A stretch of 64,000 nucleotides of DNA from Bigelowiella natans CCMP2755 (GCA_000320545.1 ADNK01000489.1:184999-248998), one strand, 5' to 3'; shown: positions 46,704 through 58,820, counted from the stretch's first letter. The notes: generated by a model from the sequence alone, not told the origin. Numbers and translations: made by a program.

Positions 46704-46827
46704 CTTAATTCAGCTGTCGAACTCCCTTGATGAAACCGATTCGACCTCAATTCTGGGAGATTTTTCATTCCCTAAATGAGTAGATATCGCTCTAATTTTA
46801 TACAGCGACAAATAAATTATTGACAAA

Positions 46828-47037
46828 ATGAAGTTATTCTCAAGGAGTGTGCTCTCTCGCGAAGCTTCTTTTAGTCTTACTGTCCATACGACAACGGCTG
46901 TAGCGGTCACAAACCGAGAAGGGAAACGTCAAACTCTGAGAGATCTCCGGGATACAAGTGCTTCTCAGTCGAAAGAAGTCCAAATTAAAAAGTCGGCCGG
47001 AATGGGCGGCGGCCGGGGTGCCCCTAGTTCGATTTGA
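46828..47037 (+). CDS. Candidate small protein with presequence-like N-terminus
   Basis: ATG-started 69-codon frame beginning MKLFSRSVLSREASFSLTVH, Arg/Ser-rich and without acids in the first ten residues, as in mitochondrial presequences. It ends KSAGMGGGRGAPSSI. It starts 124 bp from the start of the coiled-coil gene on the opposite strand, a plausible divergent promoter arrangement. A competing minus-strand frame (46710-46910) covers part of it. No family recognised. Confidence 0.35.
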   Translation: MKLFSRSVLSREASFSLTVHTTTAVAVTNREGKRQTLRDLRDTSASQSKEVQIKKSAGMGGGRGAPSSI

Positions 47038-47151
47038 TAGAAGTTTGAGAGAGTCGTTTCAAGTGGGGGTTGGGCACTTAGAGGCTAGTTTTGAGCCTAG
47101 GCACTTTCTTTCGTAATTTACACTCCCTCCTTTACTGTTCGAAACGACCAA

Positions 47152-47662
47152 TCACTGGATGTACTTTTGCGGGAGTGACCCGGTCTCCCGATACGCTGCT
47201 TTCAGGGATTTTGATTTGATTTTGCCCGAAGGAGGAGAGTGATAGAGCGATCGATCCATGTCTGTCATTGTAGAATGTCTACATTTACGAACATTTTTTA
47301 GACCGAGCGGTTGGAAGATTATGAAAATTACTTCTACTCCCATGTCGTTCTCTAGATCATCACCTTCTCTGTCATCAGACACGCTAAATATGGATTCCAA
47401 AGGAAGGCACTCGAAAAGTAAAAGTTCCACCGCGTATCTCATAGAAACATCAAACTCCAGCATCACCTAAACGCTCAGTTCCGAATTGATCTAAAGCACA
47501 CAGCCCACATCTACCTTTTTCATCATAGGTGCCTCTTTTTCGAATAATCGGAAGATCTGTGTTCCAAAGGATGTTCCAGCGCCTTTCCGCGTTAGCATTT
47601 TTGGTATTCACAATGTCGATACAAACACGCCCCCGGAATATGTAGTGCATTCGTATTGACAT
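47152..47662 (-). CDS. Candidate two-exon gene, unidentified
   Basis: A first exon from Met 47662 (MSIRMHYIFRGRVCIDIVNT) to a GTAGAT donor near 47515, and a second from an acceptor near 47467 (VMLEFDVSMRYAVELLLFEC) to a stop at 47152. The junction is in phase 0. The second exon includes an acidic patch (DDREGDDLENDMG) and a hydrophobic strand. No domain recognised; chance ORFs cannot be excluded. Confidence 0.3.
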
Positions 47663-48580
47663 GCTTCGGTTTTGTTCTTTGATACATGCACAGATCTTGT
47701 GTCAGGAGCCGTCAATGAGGATATCGATCCCCTTGAGTGCGAGGTACTATGGAAGGTGGGGGGTGTGAGGGAGGCCGAATATGTTTTCTACATAACTCAA
47801 TATCACATTTTACGGAACGTGAGCCTTAAGCATTGAGTGTTCCTATCCAGACTGAGATGGAGATAACAAGCACCGTGATGCTAGCCCTGGTGAGACAGAC
47901 ATATTTTGTATAACTAAATGATTTTACTGAAACACAAGTAATTTTACTCTGCGACATACCTAATTTTCACAAATCCTGTATTCACTGATTTTCTCCTCTG
48001 CTGAACCCTTTCGCGCCAACTACCTCATCCATCCATCCACCCCCCCATCCATCTTTTGTAGGGTCTACCAGGGCACGAACACCTTAGGTCTGTCATTTTG
48101 ACTCCTCCATTATCCATTAGAAAGAGACTTCATTAATAAATACAATCACCATCATAGACTGGCAGTACCTCGTAATTCATTAGAACCTGTCTCGTAGTCT
48201 TTCAGTGGAATAACAATCTTTCTTTCTGATTTTACCATGATAATAATCCACACCCTCTTCTCTTCTCCCTCCATTGATCTGATCATCATCAATTAGATCG
48301 TCGCCTAGACTTCAGCTGTTCGAGTATATCGTGCAGGTAGTTGTAGTACGATTACGGACAGCACTATTGCACCGCCATCACCATAATTATCATCGTCATC
48401 ATCGTCATCATCATTATGCAGACCTATCAATGTGTCCTCATTTAAGTGTTAATTCTCGCTGTTTCCTCCTTGGTATTACCAATTCAGCCTGGAGTAGTTC
48501 TAGCAGTCTTGATGTATCTACTGCTCACGCGCTTCCTGTATGGAATGGTCAGTGACACACTCCACTAGCATAAGCCGCGC

Positions 48581-48611
<31 letters not shown>

Positions 48612-48776
48612 GCAAATCATATAATACTCTCGAGATTCGCTTGAGACGATGCGAATGAGCGACGTTCTCTCAGTTGCGATCTTCCCAGTAGCAGCAGCAG
48701 CTAAAAGATCAACACCTTTTGATGAATATGCTGCTGACGACACCCAACATATAGGCGGAGCAGATGCACATTAGTA

Positions 48777-48816
<40 letters not shown>

Positions 48817-49560
48817 CGTGTGCGTGTGTGTGTGTGTGTGTGCGTGAATTGATATGAACTCTTGTTGTAAGTAACCATATCATCGTCCTTCCTTAGGTGC
48901 CAGCGTGGCGGTGTCTATGGAGGTGGATGTTATGGGGAGGGTGCGTAATCTATATTAATGCTGCTTTATGTGGGACCGAGTTGGACGCATACGAACGCAT
49001 CGCCATTTCCACCACCACTATAGGCACCGCCACAGCAGCAGCAGCAGCAGCAGCAGCAGTGATATAGCATTATTATGAGTAATAGTAGTGGTAGTAGTAG
49101 TGGAAGTATGACCTTGATCGCCATCATCATCATCATCATCAGGATATACAGTCAGCTAGGCCCGATGTACCATTTGCTGTCTCGTTGTAAGCGTACGGAA
49201 TACGGCGCGCCGCAGCAGATGGACCTGATATTCTTCGGGTGATTCGTTCACTCACATCGAATGCTCTTTCGTTGAATTCTTGCACATAATACCCTATCTC
49301 TCTATCTATCTATCTACCACGTAACAAATTCCTCATCATCCTGTTGGTGACGTCCTCCTCCTCCTCCTCTCAAGAACGAACCCTCTTCCTCTGATTGGCT
49401 AACTTTAATAAGTTGTTATGCCTCTCGTTATTCTGTCCATATCCCTCTTTTCTTCTCTATTGCACCACTATGCCTCTCGATATTCTGTTCTGTCAATATC
49501 CCTCTTCTCTATTGCACCAGCGTTACTCTCTGTTGTCCTTACCTCCCCCACCCCTCACAC
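47663..49560. other. Repeat-rich stretch, no gene supported
   Basis: Holds an ATG/GAT array (about 48580-48610), a composite (TA)n(TG)n tract (48782-48842), a CAG array (about 49033-49059), a GTA stretch (49084-49105) and a CAT array (about 49122-49140). Possible 5' exons of the following plus-strand gene lie here but none could be fixed. Confidence 0.45.
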
Positions 49561-49563
49561 CAG

Positions 49564-49857
49564 ATATTTGGTCCATAACTCGCCACCAAGTCACCATTGC
49601 GTCCGTGTTTGCGGTGCTAGCATTGAAGAAGCGAATGGGGTCATTTCTATTCTTCCCTCCGTCCTACCCCTCCCATACTCCTCGTTAGATATCGCGAGTG
49701 CTACGTTGCAGACTCAATTTTGCGATTTCATTATCATTATAACCACCATCATCACCATTCCGCCCTTTTTGCAGGTGTATGTTAGAGAGGGGGCGCGGGA
49801 CGGCGCGCCACAATATATTCGCCGCATTAAAGGTGACGTAATAATGCGATGACAATG

Positions 49858-49905
<48 letters not shown>

Positions 49906-50785
49906 ATAGTGATTGGCAGACTACAATGTCGACTTCGATGTTACGACCGTTTTGCATGGTTTTAAGCGGTGATGATGATGATGATGATGATGATGATCTT
50001 CCTAGGAAAACAGTATTGTATCTGTCGTCGGACACGGCGACGGCCGGAGAAGCAAGGTGCTGGTAGTGATGGTGGTGGTGGTGGTGGTGGCGGTGATCGA
50101 CTAGTCTGAGGAGGAGGAGGAGGAGGAGAGGGGGGGGGGGGGGGGGGAGAGGAGGGTTGATTACAGTCGGGATAGTAATGGTTACAATGGTGATGGTCGT
50201 ACCTGTATTCGCTGATGTGATATACGATTTTTCTGACCCCACACTTTCTTCTCTCATCATCGTAATTGTTAACTACTCGCTACTACCAGGTCTTCAAGGT
50301 CATCAGCGCAGCGGTGGTAGCAATGCAAATAGCAGCCGGGCGTCTGGTTTCATGGAGTCAAAGTGGTGGATTACGCAAGTAGATGCAGCAGGCATTAAGG
50401 CCGAGAAACGCTACTACGCGGCAATCGCAGAGAACACTGGCTACTGTCCACCAGAAACAGGTCAAATCTAATGTTCCTTCCCCTTATCTCCTACTTCTCT
50501 ATCTCTCCCTCACCCTCCCCCCCCGTCTCTCTTTAAGGGCGACTATAACCATCAGTCGTCGTCGTCGAAGTTGTTGCTGTCGTTGTCGTTGTTGTTACTG
50601 ATTTTTGCATGGTCATTCTGCTCGCTAATAGCACGCAGTACATCGGCGTCACCATCATATCAACTCTCTTCGTCTGATTCTTGTTTACAAGTTGCTGCTG
50701 CTGCTGCTGCTGCTGCTGGCTTATGATGATGGTGGTTATATCGTGACTTGCAGGGTGGACATCATCGCGGGGGCAGAACTCGCAG
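49564..50785 (+). CDS. Gene carrying a W...YY...PPxxGW module
   Basis: Four exons close in phase: 49564-49639 (ending VCGASIEEANG), 49775-49832 (VYVREGARDGAPQYIRRIKG), 50290-50460 (ESKWWITQVDAAG, RYYAAIAENTGYCPPETG) and 50754-50785 (WTSSRGQNSQ). Together they spell a recurring protist module of the form (V)NGxYxRxG...GxPxYxR...W.I......YYxA....PPxxGW, found in large multi-domain proteins of algae and oomycetes. No official name is known to me and the function is unknown. Exons at 50979-52045 may be the 3' part of the same gene. The YY...PP pairing and exact phase agreement over three introns make chance unlikely. The 5' end was not located. Confidence 0.55.
49863..50150. repeat. Intronic (TA)n, (GAT)n, (GGT)n and (GGA)n arrays
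   Basis: TA at 49863-49902, GAT at about 49970-49995, GGT at 50068-50090, GGA/poly-G at 50110-50149, all within the 457-bp intron between the 49775-49832 and 50290-50460 exons. This intron is unusually long for the window. Confidence 0.9.
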
Positions 50786-50852
50786 GTACCCAGAGTGAAG
50801 AGCCACACGCAAGGACCGGTAGTGTGCATCAGACAGCAGCGTTGTTACTACA

Positions 50853-50896
<44 letters not shown>

Positions 50897-50978
50897 GACA
50901 TGGAGATAGACCACCAACTAACGAAATTCCAACAACCACCCGAACAACAGCAACAAGAAAATAGAAGAAAATGAAGAA

Positions 50979-51828
50979 GTGACCCAACTTGTTCACGCAA
51001 ATATATTGTTTGCGTCCGGTGTCGTCGTTGTTCTTGCGGTCGGTGTCTATTATGATGCGGTTGAGCAGGTGCAACGGATAGCCATGGGCATAATCGCGAG
51101 TACGTGCTTATCACCAGAGACTTTTTTACATGGGGGGGGGAAGGCGGAGGCGGAAACATAAACATAACATTGACACAGCACACAATACACAAATACGAGA
51201 AGGTTCTCTTGCATCAAAATCTTGCATTCTGTGCATTGTGTCCTCCCTTTTGCTCAGTTATGATTTTATTGTTTCTGCTGTTACTACCACAGCGGCTCTA
51301 GATCTGTTCTCCGTTGGGAGTATTGTATATGGTAATGGTGTTTGGCGATAATACACTAATATGCTTCCTTCCAAGAATTTCAGGGTACTAATCTATTCTC
51401 TTGCTACAGGCCTCTCGATAGCCGTAGTAGTCGCTTTTGTGGACACGCTAACGCCGACCAAAGCCCTTGTATGTGTCCTCGTCGTTTTGATCGTTCGCAT
51501 CAACAAAAGAAGAATCGCTGGGAGGAATTGCGATTGTTTTGTAATAGTAGTATATGGCATAGACAGTACAACCTCTACAAAACTTGCATGATGAGGATGG
51601 TGATTGTGGTTATGATGATGATTATGATGCAGGCTGGGTCTATCACTGGCTGGATGGCTTGTCTATATCTCTTAGGCAGAGGTAGTAGCAAAATATTGGA
51701 AGGACGATCATCGTGATACCAGACAACACAAATTTCATTCATTTCTTAATATTCGTTTTGTGGTGCTCAGGTTGGATACGATCGCGGAGATACTGGCAGT
51801 ATTTGGAGTTGCTTTGGCAGCGTAAAAG

Positions 51829-51869
<41 letters not shown>

Positions 51870-52045
51870 TTTGCAGCGCCGACACTCTACAACATTGCGT
51901 GCAGTATGTCATCGATTACAATGTGCACGATGTGTTGACCTCAATTGATTGTTATCTGTTTTTTATCTGTGCCTTCACAGATGTATGCATGGCCCGAGGC
52001 GGTGGGAATGCAAGATTTGCGAAGATCGTAACTAATAAGCTCTAA
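50979..52045 (+). CDS. Candidate membrane-protein exons
   Basis: Plus-strand frames with hydrophobic segments: about 50990-51100 (NILFASGVVVVLAVGVYYDA, then VEQVQRIAMGIIA), about 51293-51341 (ALDLFSVGSIVYG), about 51412-51467 (LSIAVVVAFVDTLTPTKAL), about 51632-51686, and 51771-51830. Candidate splice sites bound each, but the frame of the last two exons is ambiguous: one reading ends LDTIAEILAVFGVALAA, another continues past a GT array at 51833-51869 to a stop at 52045. They may be the C-terminal, membrane-spanning part of the preceding PPxxGW gene. No family recognised. Confidence 0.35.
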
Positions 52046-52049
52046 CTCA

Positions 52050-52960
52050 ATCGCTCCTCACATGTCGACGTTCTAAAGTCGGTTTCCTGGCTTTTGTTAG
52101 GTAAAGTTCGAAAGTGTGGAAAACAGATTCTCTGGTAATTAATGGAGAGGCTGCTCTATTCTGGGTTTATTATAAGCTAGGAAGGGCCGTGTAGCTCATC
52201 TCTCAGATTTTTGTGCAAATGTTGTGCAGAATTCGGTTAACAATTTGCACATACAGCAGCACACGAAAGTTGAGTCAATTCCCTTCGCAGTGTTAGTGAC
52301 CATGGGTGAGTACGAGCATGCCACCCGATGCCACATTTCAGCGTAGCCATGCCATCTAGCGCCGAGAGCTCTAGCGCTACATCTGTGTTCTGTTATGATT
52401 GTGGCTAAATTCTGAACATCCATGCATTGCAAGAGAATGTAAGCATTCATGAATGCATGAAGCCGCACGCTCGCACATCTTGGCATACACCATGATGTGG
52501 ATGTGTGCACGCCGCACGCACAGCGGCTGCGCCGATCGAACGGCTAAATAAATCAATGCAGTACAGTGCAACTTTGTGCTTCGAAAAACTGAACTGCAAA
52601 CGGTGTGCGGCGCGATCTAGCGATGTGACAATTGCAGATGGTTCCTATGTCTGCGTCCCAATCGGATGAGAGGCAGAGCATGCAACTCGCAGCATCTAGT
52701 TACTGCATCAATTCGAAGTACAACGTTCAACATTCAACGTTCAATGGGCAGTCTGGCGCTCAAACAGCAGCTTTCTTGGATCCAAGTGTGTGACCTGTCT
52801 AGCTGTGCTGTCAATTCTGCTGGAACTGCTCATGCACGCTGCATGACTAGATGACTAGCGCGTGCGAGTTGCTCTGCCTCAGCCTCTCATCCGATTGGGA
52901 CGCAGACATAGGAACCATGCATTGTTCGAACGATTGAACGAAGTGGTTCCAGTTTTGCTC
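52050..52960. other. Palindrome-rich island containing a long inverted repeat
   Basis: GCATG-, GCGC- and CTAG-rich, no microsatellite, no supported coding. The inverted repeat is listed separately. Confidence 0.5.
52638..52918. repeat. Long inverted repeat (foldback, MITE-like)
   Basis: The left arm at 52638-52691 (ATGGTTCCTATGTCTGCGTC, CCAATCGGATGAGAGGC) is matched by the reverse complement of 52863-52918. The first 39 or so bases pair perfectly; a short indel follows, then GCAACTCGCA pairs again. The 171-bp loop contains TTCAACATTCAACGTTCAAT. No target duplication was recognised and no transposase is present, so mobility is an inference. Confidence 0.85.
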
Positions 52961-53800
52961 AAAAGGACAATGCATCAAAACTGCTCATTGCTGGCATTGC
53001 ATCGCACCTCCTCGCCATCAACAAGAGCACAAAAGAGAAAGAAAGGTTTGAAGAATGAAAAAGAACAACAAGATGAAACAGAAGAAATAGAAGAAGAGAT
53101 GTGTGAATGGAGCCAAAGGGAATGAGAAAATGAATGAACGAACTGTTTCCATTGTGCAGCCGACATCGGCGCAGAGGGACACCAGAGATGCTCGTCAATT
53201 CCACCTCCTCCCCGATCGACACGACCACCAAGAAAAACGAGAGGTCAGTTTCGCATCCACAGGCTTGGATGAATAAATGAGTGAAAAGAGATTCCAATGG
53301 CGAGCTGAAATGAATGGATGAAACGAATGAAGAGTGGTTCGAACGGATCATTGGAGGATCATCGCGGAGTCAACAACGCAAGCTTCTTCCACGAATGATC
53401 ACATTTTTACGCGACAATCTTTTATCATTGTCGCAGGCTAGGTTCGTCCTCGTAAATATGTGATTTTGACTGTCGCAGGCGTAGCGGTAGAACTACTACC
53501 AAGAATTGATTGATTGATAATAAGCTTGGGACGGCAGAAGAGCGGGGCGCAACCATCGCCTCCAGATAAAGCGGAAGGACGGAAAGAATACTTGGGAACG
53601 AACAGAAGAAGAAAGAAAGAAGGCGCTTCGGAGTGTACTCCGCCCCTCGTCACATCCTATCCTACGACAAGGTCCCGTGCTTCCTTGTCTGTTTCTGCGT
53701 GCTGCTTGGAATTGTCCTTACCCAATATGTGTTGCTCAGTAAGACTGTAGAACGGGGGGCGTCCCCTGCAATTCGTCACCTTTACGCATTGCATAAGGAA
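52961..53800. other. No gene supported
   Basis: Purine-rich GAAGAA text near 53060-53125 and several short frames. Plus-strand exon-like pieces (near 53160-53240 and 53434-53500) have acceptors but no consistent continuation. Confidence 0.35.
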
Positions 53801-53802
53801 CT

Positions 53803-54390
53803 ATGGCTGTGACATACATCGCCTTTCCGTCCGTTTTCTACTTCCTTGCCCTTGTGTTCTCCGCAAACGGCACTCTGTTGTACACGTGCAGTTGGAATCT
53901 TGCAAACATGCATTGGGCTGCAGACTTTTATGGCCGAAGTAAGTTTCTGGTCAAAATTAAATGTGAATCCTTTTCGAACTTGAGTACGTCTTACAGGCTC
54001 GTATACTGGAGCTGGGAGATTAAACGCACATCTGCAGAGGAATTCGGCCGTGTTGATGCTAGGATCAGCTTTGCTGAATATAAAAGCTGCCACATCACGA
54101 TGTACACAGTAGAGAAAACAGCTGATGTTTACCATGAGATTTTTTTTTAGAGGGGAAATCTTCTCGCTGCACTTGCTGTTAAACTTGTTTATGATCTAAT
54201 ATGTAACTACTTTCGATCAGCGAACTCGACGAGGAAAGTGGCATCGTATTGGAATTACATCATCATAACTCATTACATAATTGAGTACTTCATGGATCAA
54301 GTCGGCGGCGTCATGATTATTTGCATAGCTATGATGCTCATACTGGTGAACAAGTTTCTCAATTTCCAAACAAACACGAATTTGATATGA
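53803..54390 (+). CDS. Small multispan membrane protein, unidentified
   Basis: Three exons, 53803-53938, 53997-54108 and 54153-54390, close in phase to 161 residues. The start Met opens a hydrophobic segment (MAVTYIAFPSVFYFLALVFS). Further likely spans are NSAVLMLGSALLN, NLLAALAVKLVYDLI and GGVMIICIAMMLILVNKF, so about four membrane helices. The loop between the first two holds HWAADFYGRSSYTGAGRLNA. The second intron is only 44 nt and ends in TTTTTTTTTAGAG. No family recognised. A minus-strand frame (53782-54135) covers the same DNA but lacks a coherent composition. Confidence 0.5.
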
Positions 54391-54399
54391 GTTTAATAT

Positions 54400-55300
54400 T
54401 CAGATCCTGTATTACGAGCACAGAGAGGAAGCTTTATTTGCTGCTCCAGAACGACGCAGATATTAAGAATACTTGTACGAAGCTGAGACAATGATAACAT
54501 GATAAGCGTCTCACCATCTTATTGAATTAGACAGCTGTTGAAACTTTCGACGATATTACACACACAATTGTATGTGTGTACATATATGCATATACATATA
54601 TAACATTAATATTGCATGTTTAAAGATGAACATTTGCAACCTGCAGTTGAGGAGAGACTAAGTCTATTTTTTAGAATCGCGTTCATTCTATTTGCGCCGC
54701 CAACTACTGCATTCTAGGTAAATGAGATGCCGCTAAAATAATTTAAACTCTAATAAATTCAGGAAGAGGCAGTCATAAATTATTTGTGTAGCTCGTACAC
54801 ACACAGCATGTGCAATAAAAATTTGAGTATACGTTTCAAAATGCTACTACCAGCTGTGACTTGCATATGATAGATAGAGAAGTACAAGCTATCTGTGGTA
54901 GCTCTGTGTCACAGTACAGCGCTTTAGCTAGCTATACCGATGCGACGAGGTCATTCATCGACTGCTGTCTAGCAAAGTAGCTGTATAGGCTAAAAACCAG
55001 CAATTACGCACATTCATAGCGCCAAGTAGGCAACGCGAGCGAGCTGGTACGTTGCGGTGCTGTGCGCTGATTGATCGATGCGCCGCGCGCTCCGTCAGCT
55101 CCGTCATTATGGCATTTCGCATGACCAATGATAATTGCAGCGGTCTAGCGGTGATGGTGCACACGCATGGCAACAGAGTATAATTAAGTAAAACTTCACG
55201 AATCGGGGATTTGCTCTGCGAACCACGCAACGACATCATCGTACCAGATCGCGACTAACTTTTACAATGACTGGCAGCAGGTAGACGTCAGCGTAGACAT
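54400..55300. other. Intergenic island
   Basis: TA-containing spacer, then GCTAGC/GCGC-rich text (for example TAGCTAGCTATA near 54926). No exon supported. It separates the small membrane-protein gene from the 3' end of BUB3. Confidence 0.5.
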
Positions 55301-55321
55301 GGCAATACGATTACGATGTAC

Positions 55322-57272
55322 TCATTTAGATTTCTTTCTACATTCTTCCTCCGAGATCTTACGAACGATTATCGAATCCCTACAGCAGAAACACATCAGA
55401 ATAGAAAACGTCGAGGAGAATAGGTATTTACCGTGGTGAGTTTCTATCTTTAAACTCGCCCATGAATGATTGAGCCACCGCTAGAAGTGTTCCTATTCGG
55501 ACATAAACAAATCTATATCAGATTTTAATCTCAACATTATAAATTTCATCACACGCTATACCGTCAACATTGTAGTCCAGGTACGATATAGACGTTTGTG
55601 AGGGAGGATAACTAGGAGAAGAATGAAACGAAACAATCAGTATGGAAAATATAAACAGAGATTGTGTAAATTACTGGCAAATACGCTTCTTCGCGAAGCC
55701 ATCCCATTGGTTCACCTTTAAATATTTCGTGGGCTCATTAAGTGTGTGAATATCCTGGATTTTCTTTGAAAACTTACCACTCCGTCGCTTCCGCCACTAG
55801 CAAATGTACCGTATCTGCATAAACCGAACAGTAATTACTTAATACATCTAAAATCAGTCACTAGGCAATTATAACTAAGGACATACTTTGGATGAAAAGC
55901 AAGAGCGTTGATAGGATACCTACAAGACATTTTTAATCGAGATATATTCTATCATTTCACAAATATTCCCCCAAATATTTTATTTTAGGCGTATGTTCAA
56001 CATGATCTGTCTCCCAGATTCCACTTTCCGATGGGCTTTGAAGGCGTATCTAATCAAAGTAAATTATTTTCACCCAGTTTACAGCGTTCAATGAGCTTTT
56101 AGAAAAAATTACTTCTTCCTTTGGATCTGCTCTGAGACATCAAAATATTCGATGGCTATCCTCCCCTCACAAGAACCAACAGCATATCTGGCGAGGTAAT
56201 GACGTTAGTTCATCTCTTACATCCATTCAACTCGTATATATACCCATGCCCATTAGGGAAACATCGCACTATTCGCAGCATATTCTGCAAAGAGGATTCC
56301 CGAACTTGTTCAGGAGTTGCTATTTTACGGATATCGTGAATCGTCACCTAGATTTGTGCAGGAATTTAAATCTGTGAGGCCTATGGAGGACAATTAACTT
56401 ACATATCGCCCGCTGGTTGCAAGAACGATTCGATTGCCTGAGATACTCATAGAGTATGCTCGCCCCTTTGATATACAAAATCCATTATTCAAATAGACCT
56501 TCGAAATTGTTAAGGTGTCGCAGCATGATTTCAAGGTAGGATGACTTTCAGGTTGATCGAGTTTGCGCAAGCGTTCATGGCCCTTGGGTCCCAGAGCTTC
56601 ATCTGAAAACAATATTCATTTGCATCTCACGTCGAATCTACGAAAAAATAGTAGACTAAAGAGAGGAATGGAACCTACTTTCTGATCCCAGCCAGCCGAA
56701 ACAAAGAGTTTGGAAGCGTGACAATATTCGATACACTTAATCCCAGAGCTCTCAAGTTCCTTCCCATGGCATCCTAGTTCTCTGACCTCTCCACTCTGAT
56801 ATTAAAACCTTGACTTAAAAACCTTGACTTCAAAGGATCATACAATGTTTAAAATTGTTACCGTGAAGTCAATCATATAGATAATCCCATTGAGGCACCC
56901 AACATATGCTTTTTTGTCATCAGGCGCAAGTGCTCCATCTAGTACTGCCGTATTGAGATCAAACCTATTATGTTAGTACAGTTCTGAGTTTGGAGGTCTA
57001 TACACAAATAAATCGATGTTTGACGACGTACTTTTGCAATAGCCTATCGTCATTTACGTTGTAATATCTCACTGTCTCGTCCCAGGATGTGGCCTTTTCA
57101 TGAACCAAGGAAGCATTTCGTATCAATCACTATCAAAGATTCTCGCGGTACAACTGAAGTTTAAGTTTGAAAATTGAAAATACTTGACCAAGAGGTTATT
57201 CGAGTGATTTGCAAAGACAGTGGCTGTAATGCCATCCGAAGGTGGTTGGGATAACTCGGACACGGAGTGCAT
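55322..57272 (-). CDS. BUB3: BUB3, spindle-assembly-checkpoint WD40 protein
   Basis: About 15 exons assemble in family order from Met 57272 to TGA at 55322, roughly 330 residues, close to known BUB3. Landmarks: LSQPPSDGITATVFANHSNN, TSWDETVRYYNV, FDLNTAVLDGALAPDDKKAY, SSGIKCIEYCHASKLFVSAG then WDQK, KLWDPRAMNACANS, YSMSISGNRIVLATSGRYV, HDIRKIATPEQVRESSLQNM, GSCEGRIAIEYFDVSEQ, KYAFKAHRK, YPINALAFHPKYGTFASGGS, DGVVNQWDGFAKKRICHYPP, GTLLAVAQSFMG and a C-terminus DSIIVRKISEEE. BUB3 forms a seven-blade propeller that carries BUB1 and BUBR1/Mad3 to phosphorylated KNL1 at kinetochores. The exon pattern (15 exons in under 2 kb) is typical of this genome. No missing blade was noticed. Confidence 0.95.
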
Positions 57273-57947
57273 TTACACTATTGTCTTCCTTGTCCTCAGC
57301 TGTCAATCTGTCGAAAAAATAAACATCATCTGGAAGCCAAGCATTCGATCACTCTCAAAAATGTCTGCAGGTTTCCAAATGTAGAAAATACTTCAGTCTA
57401 ACACATGAAGCTAAGCTCGAGAGGGGGGGCAATCTAATACCAAACGGTGAGGATGGAGTATTTTAAGGCATACGGCTTCCCGCGCAGCTAAACTGGCACG
57501 ATATAAAGGGGATTTGTATCGTGCGACATCAAATGAGATCATGGAACGTTAAAACGCATGTAGTTGTCAGTCGCTAAGTCGCAGCACAAAAATCCCAGAC
57601 GTATTGATCACTTTGTCGGTGATCTTCCTCTTGCAGAAGCTTGCCGAGCCGAGCATTATTCCCTCATACCAATTAGCTCTCCTGCGATCTCCATTCTGCT
57701 ATTGGGCCTGGTTCAGCAGTAGTCTAGAGTAAGTGGAAACTTATGAAGATTCTGAACCAGCACTTGAGGTTCGACGCCTCAAGAGATCATGCGATTGTCA
57801 CCTCAATTTTTATCCCTACAGCTGAAGCGTATCCACTCATGTGGATTTTTAAAAGTTACGACCGATGCGTTTTGGTAGCTACTGATGTGTGATAAAAGAC
57901 CACCTAAGTCTAATTTAATTTAGTTAAGGGTTTAATAAACGAATATA

Positions 57948-58033
<86 letters not shown>

Positions 58034-58690
58034 TTCTTTGTTCGAAGTTTACCCCCACTTTGCGCGGACGTTGCCGCTTACCAGCGTTACAATAAGGCGG
58101 AATAGAACAATAATATTAAAAAAGAACAGGATCAGTTCAGTAGTTCATTGCGGGAGGGAAAATTAAGCACATGGTGACGGACAGAGAGAATTACCCTCTC
58201 ACGGTACTGTGTCTGCTACTATACTACAGCATAACGCGCAGGCATTATTTGCTATTTCTGTAATTTTAAAACTTTCTCGAAAATTATAGCCACACAGACA
58301 ACGAACGTTTCATCACACTTGGATGACACATGTTTTAGACTTTCTCCACTCATAAAAGCGCTTTGGTATCAGTAGGTACAGTTGCCCTGTTAATACCGTC
58401 GCCATCATCATAATGAAACATTTAAACAAATGAGACATTGGGCGCTTGCCAATGTGCAGCTTCCGGTTGTGATCTCGCACATAATTAGAATTCATGCTGG
58501 TGTTGCACCAGCCAGGCATGAGCGCACTATGCATGTAGTAACTCAATTATGTATCAAAGAAAACAATGTGTCACAGCTGCATAAGAAGCACTAGAGCAAG
58601 CAATAATGTGAATGGCGAAATATGCACATAAGTACTCATAGTTATTAAACCATCTCACTTTAGCTAGACCAGTGCGCACAGTTTTATACA
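57273..58690. other. Gene-free stretch upstream of BUB3
   Basis: Contains the BUB3 promoter region and a (TC)n(TG)n tract at 57951-58033. From about 58270 the palindrome-rich texture returns. No exon supported. Confidence 0.5.
57951..58033. repeat. (TC)n then (TG)n composite
   Basis: About 24 TC units grading directly into about 17 TG units. Confidence 0.95.
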
Positions 58691-58820
58691 GACTGCGTGT
58701 GTCATGAGTGCATACATTTCACCTGCACACAAGGTCGCAATAAATGTACAAATCACGCTAGTGTTACCTCATTGACATTAAGTTTAAAATGGGGGATCAT
58801 TTTAATTTATTGGTTGACGC

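Noticed and set aside
52959-53351. A 130-codon minus-strand ORF
   Set aside because: Composition is Ser/Phe/Leu from antisense GAA-rich DNA; no domain and no splice signals.
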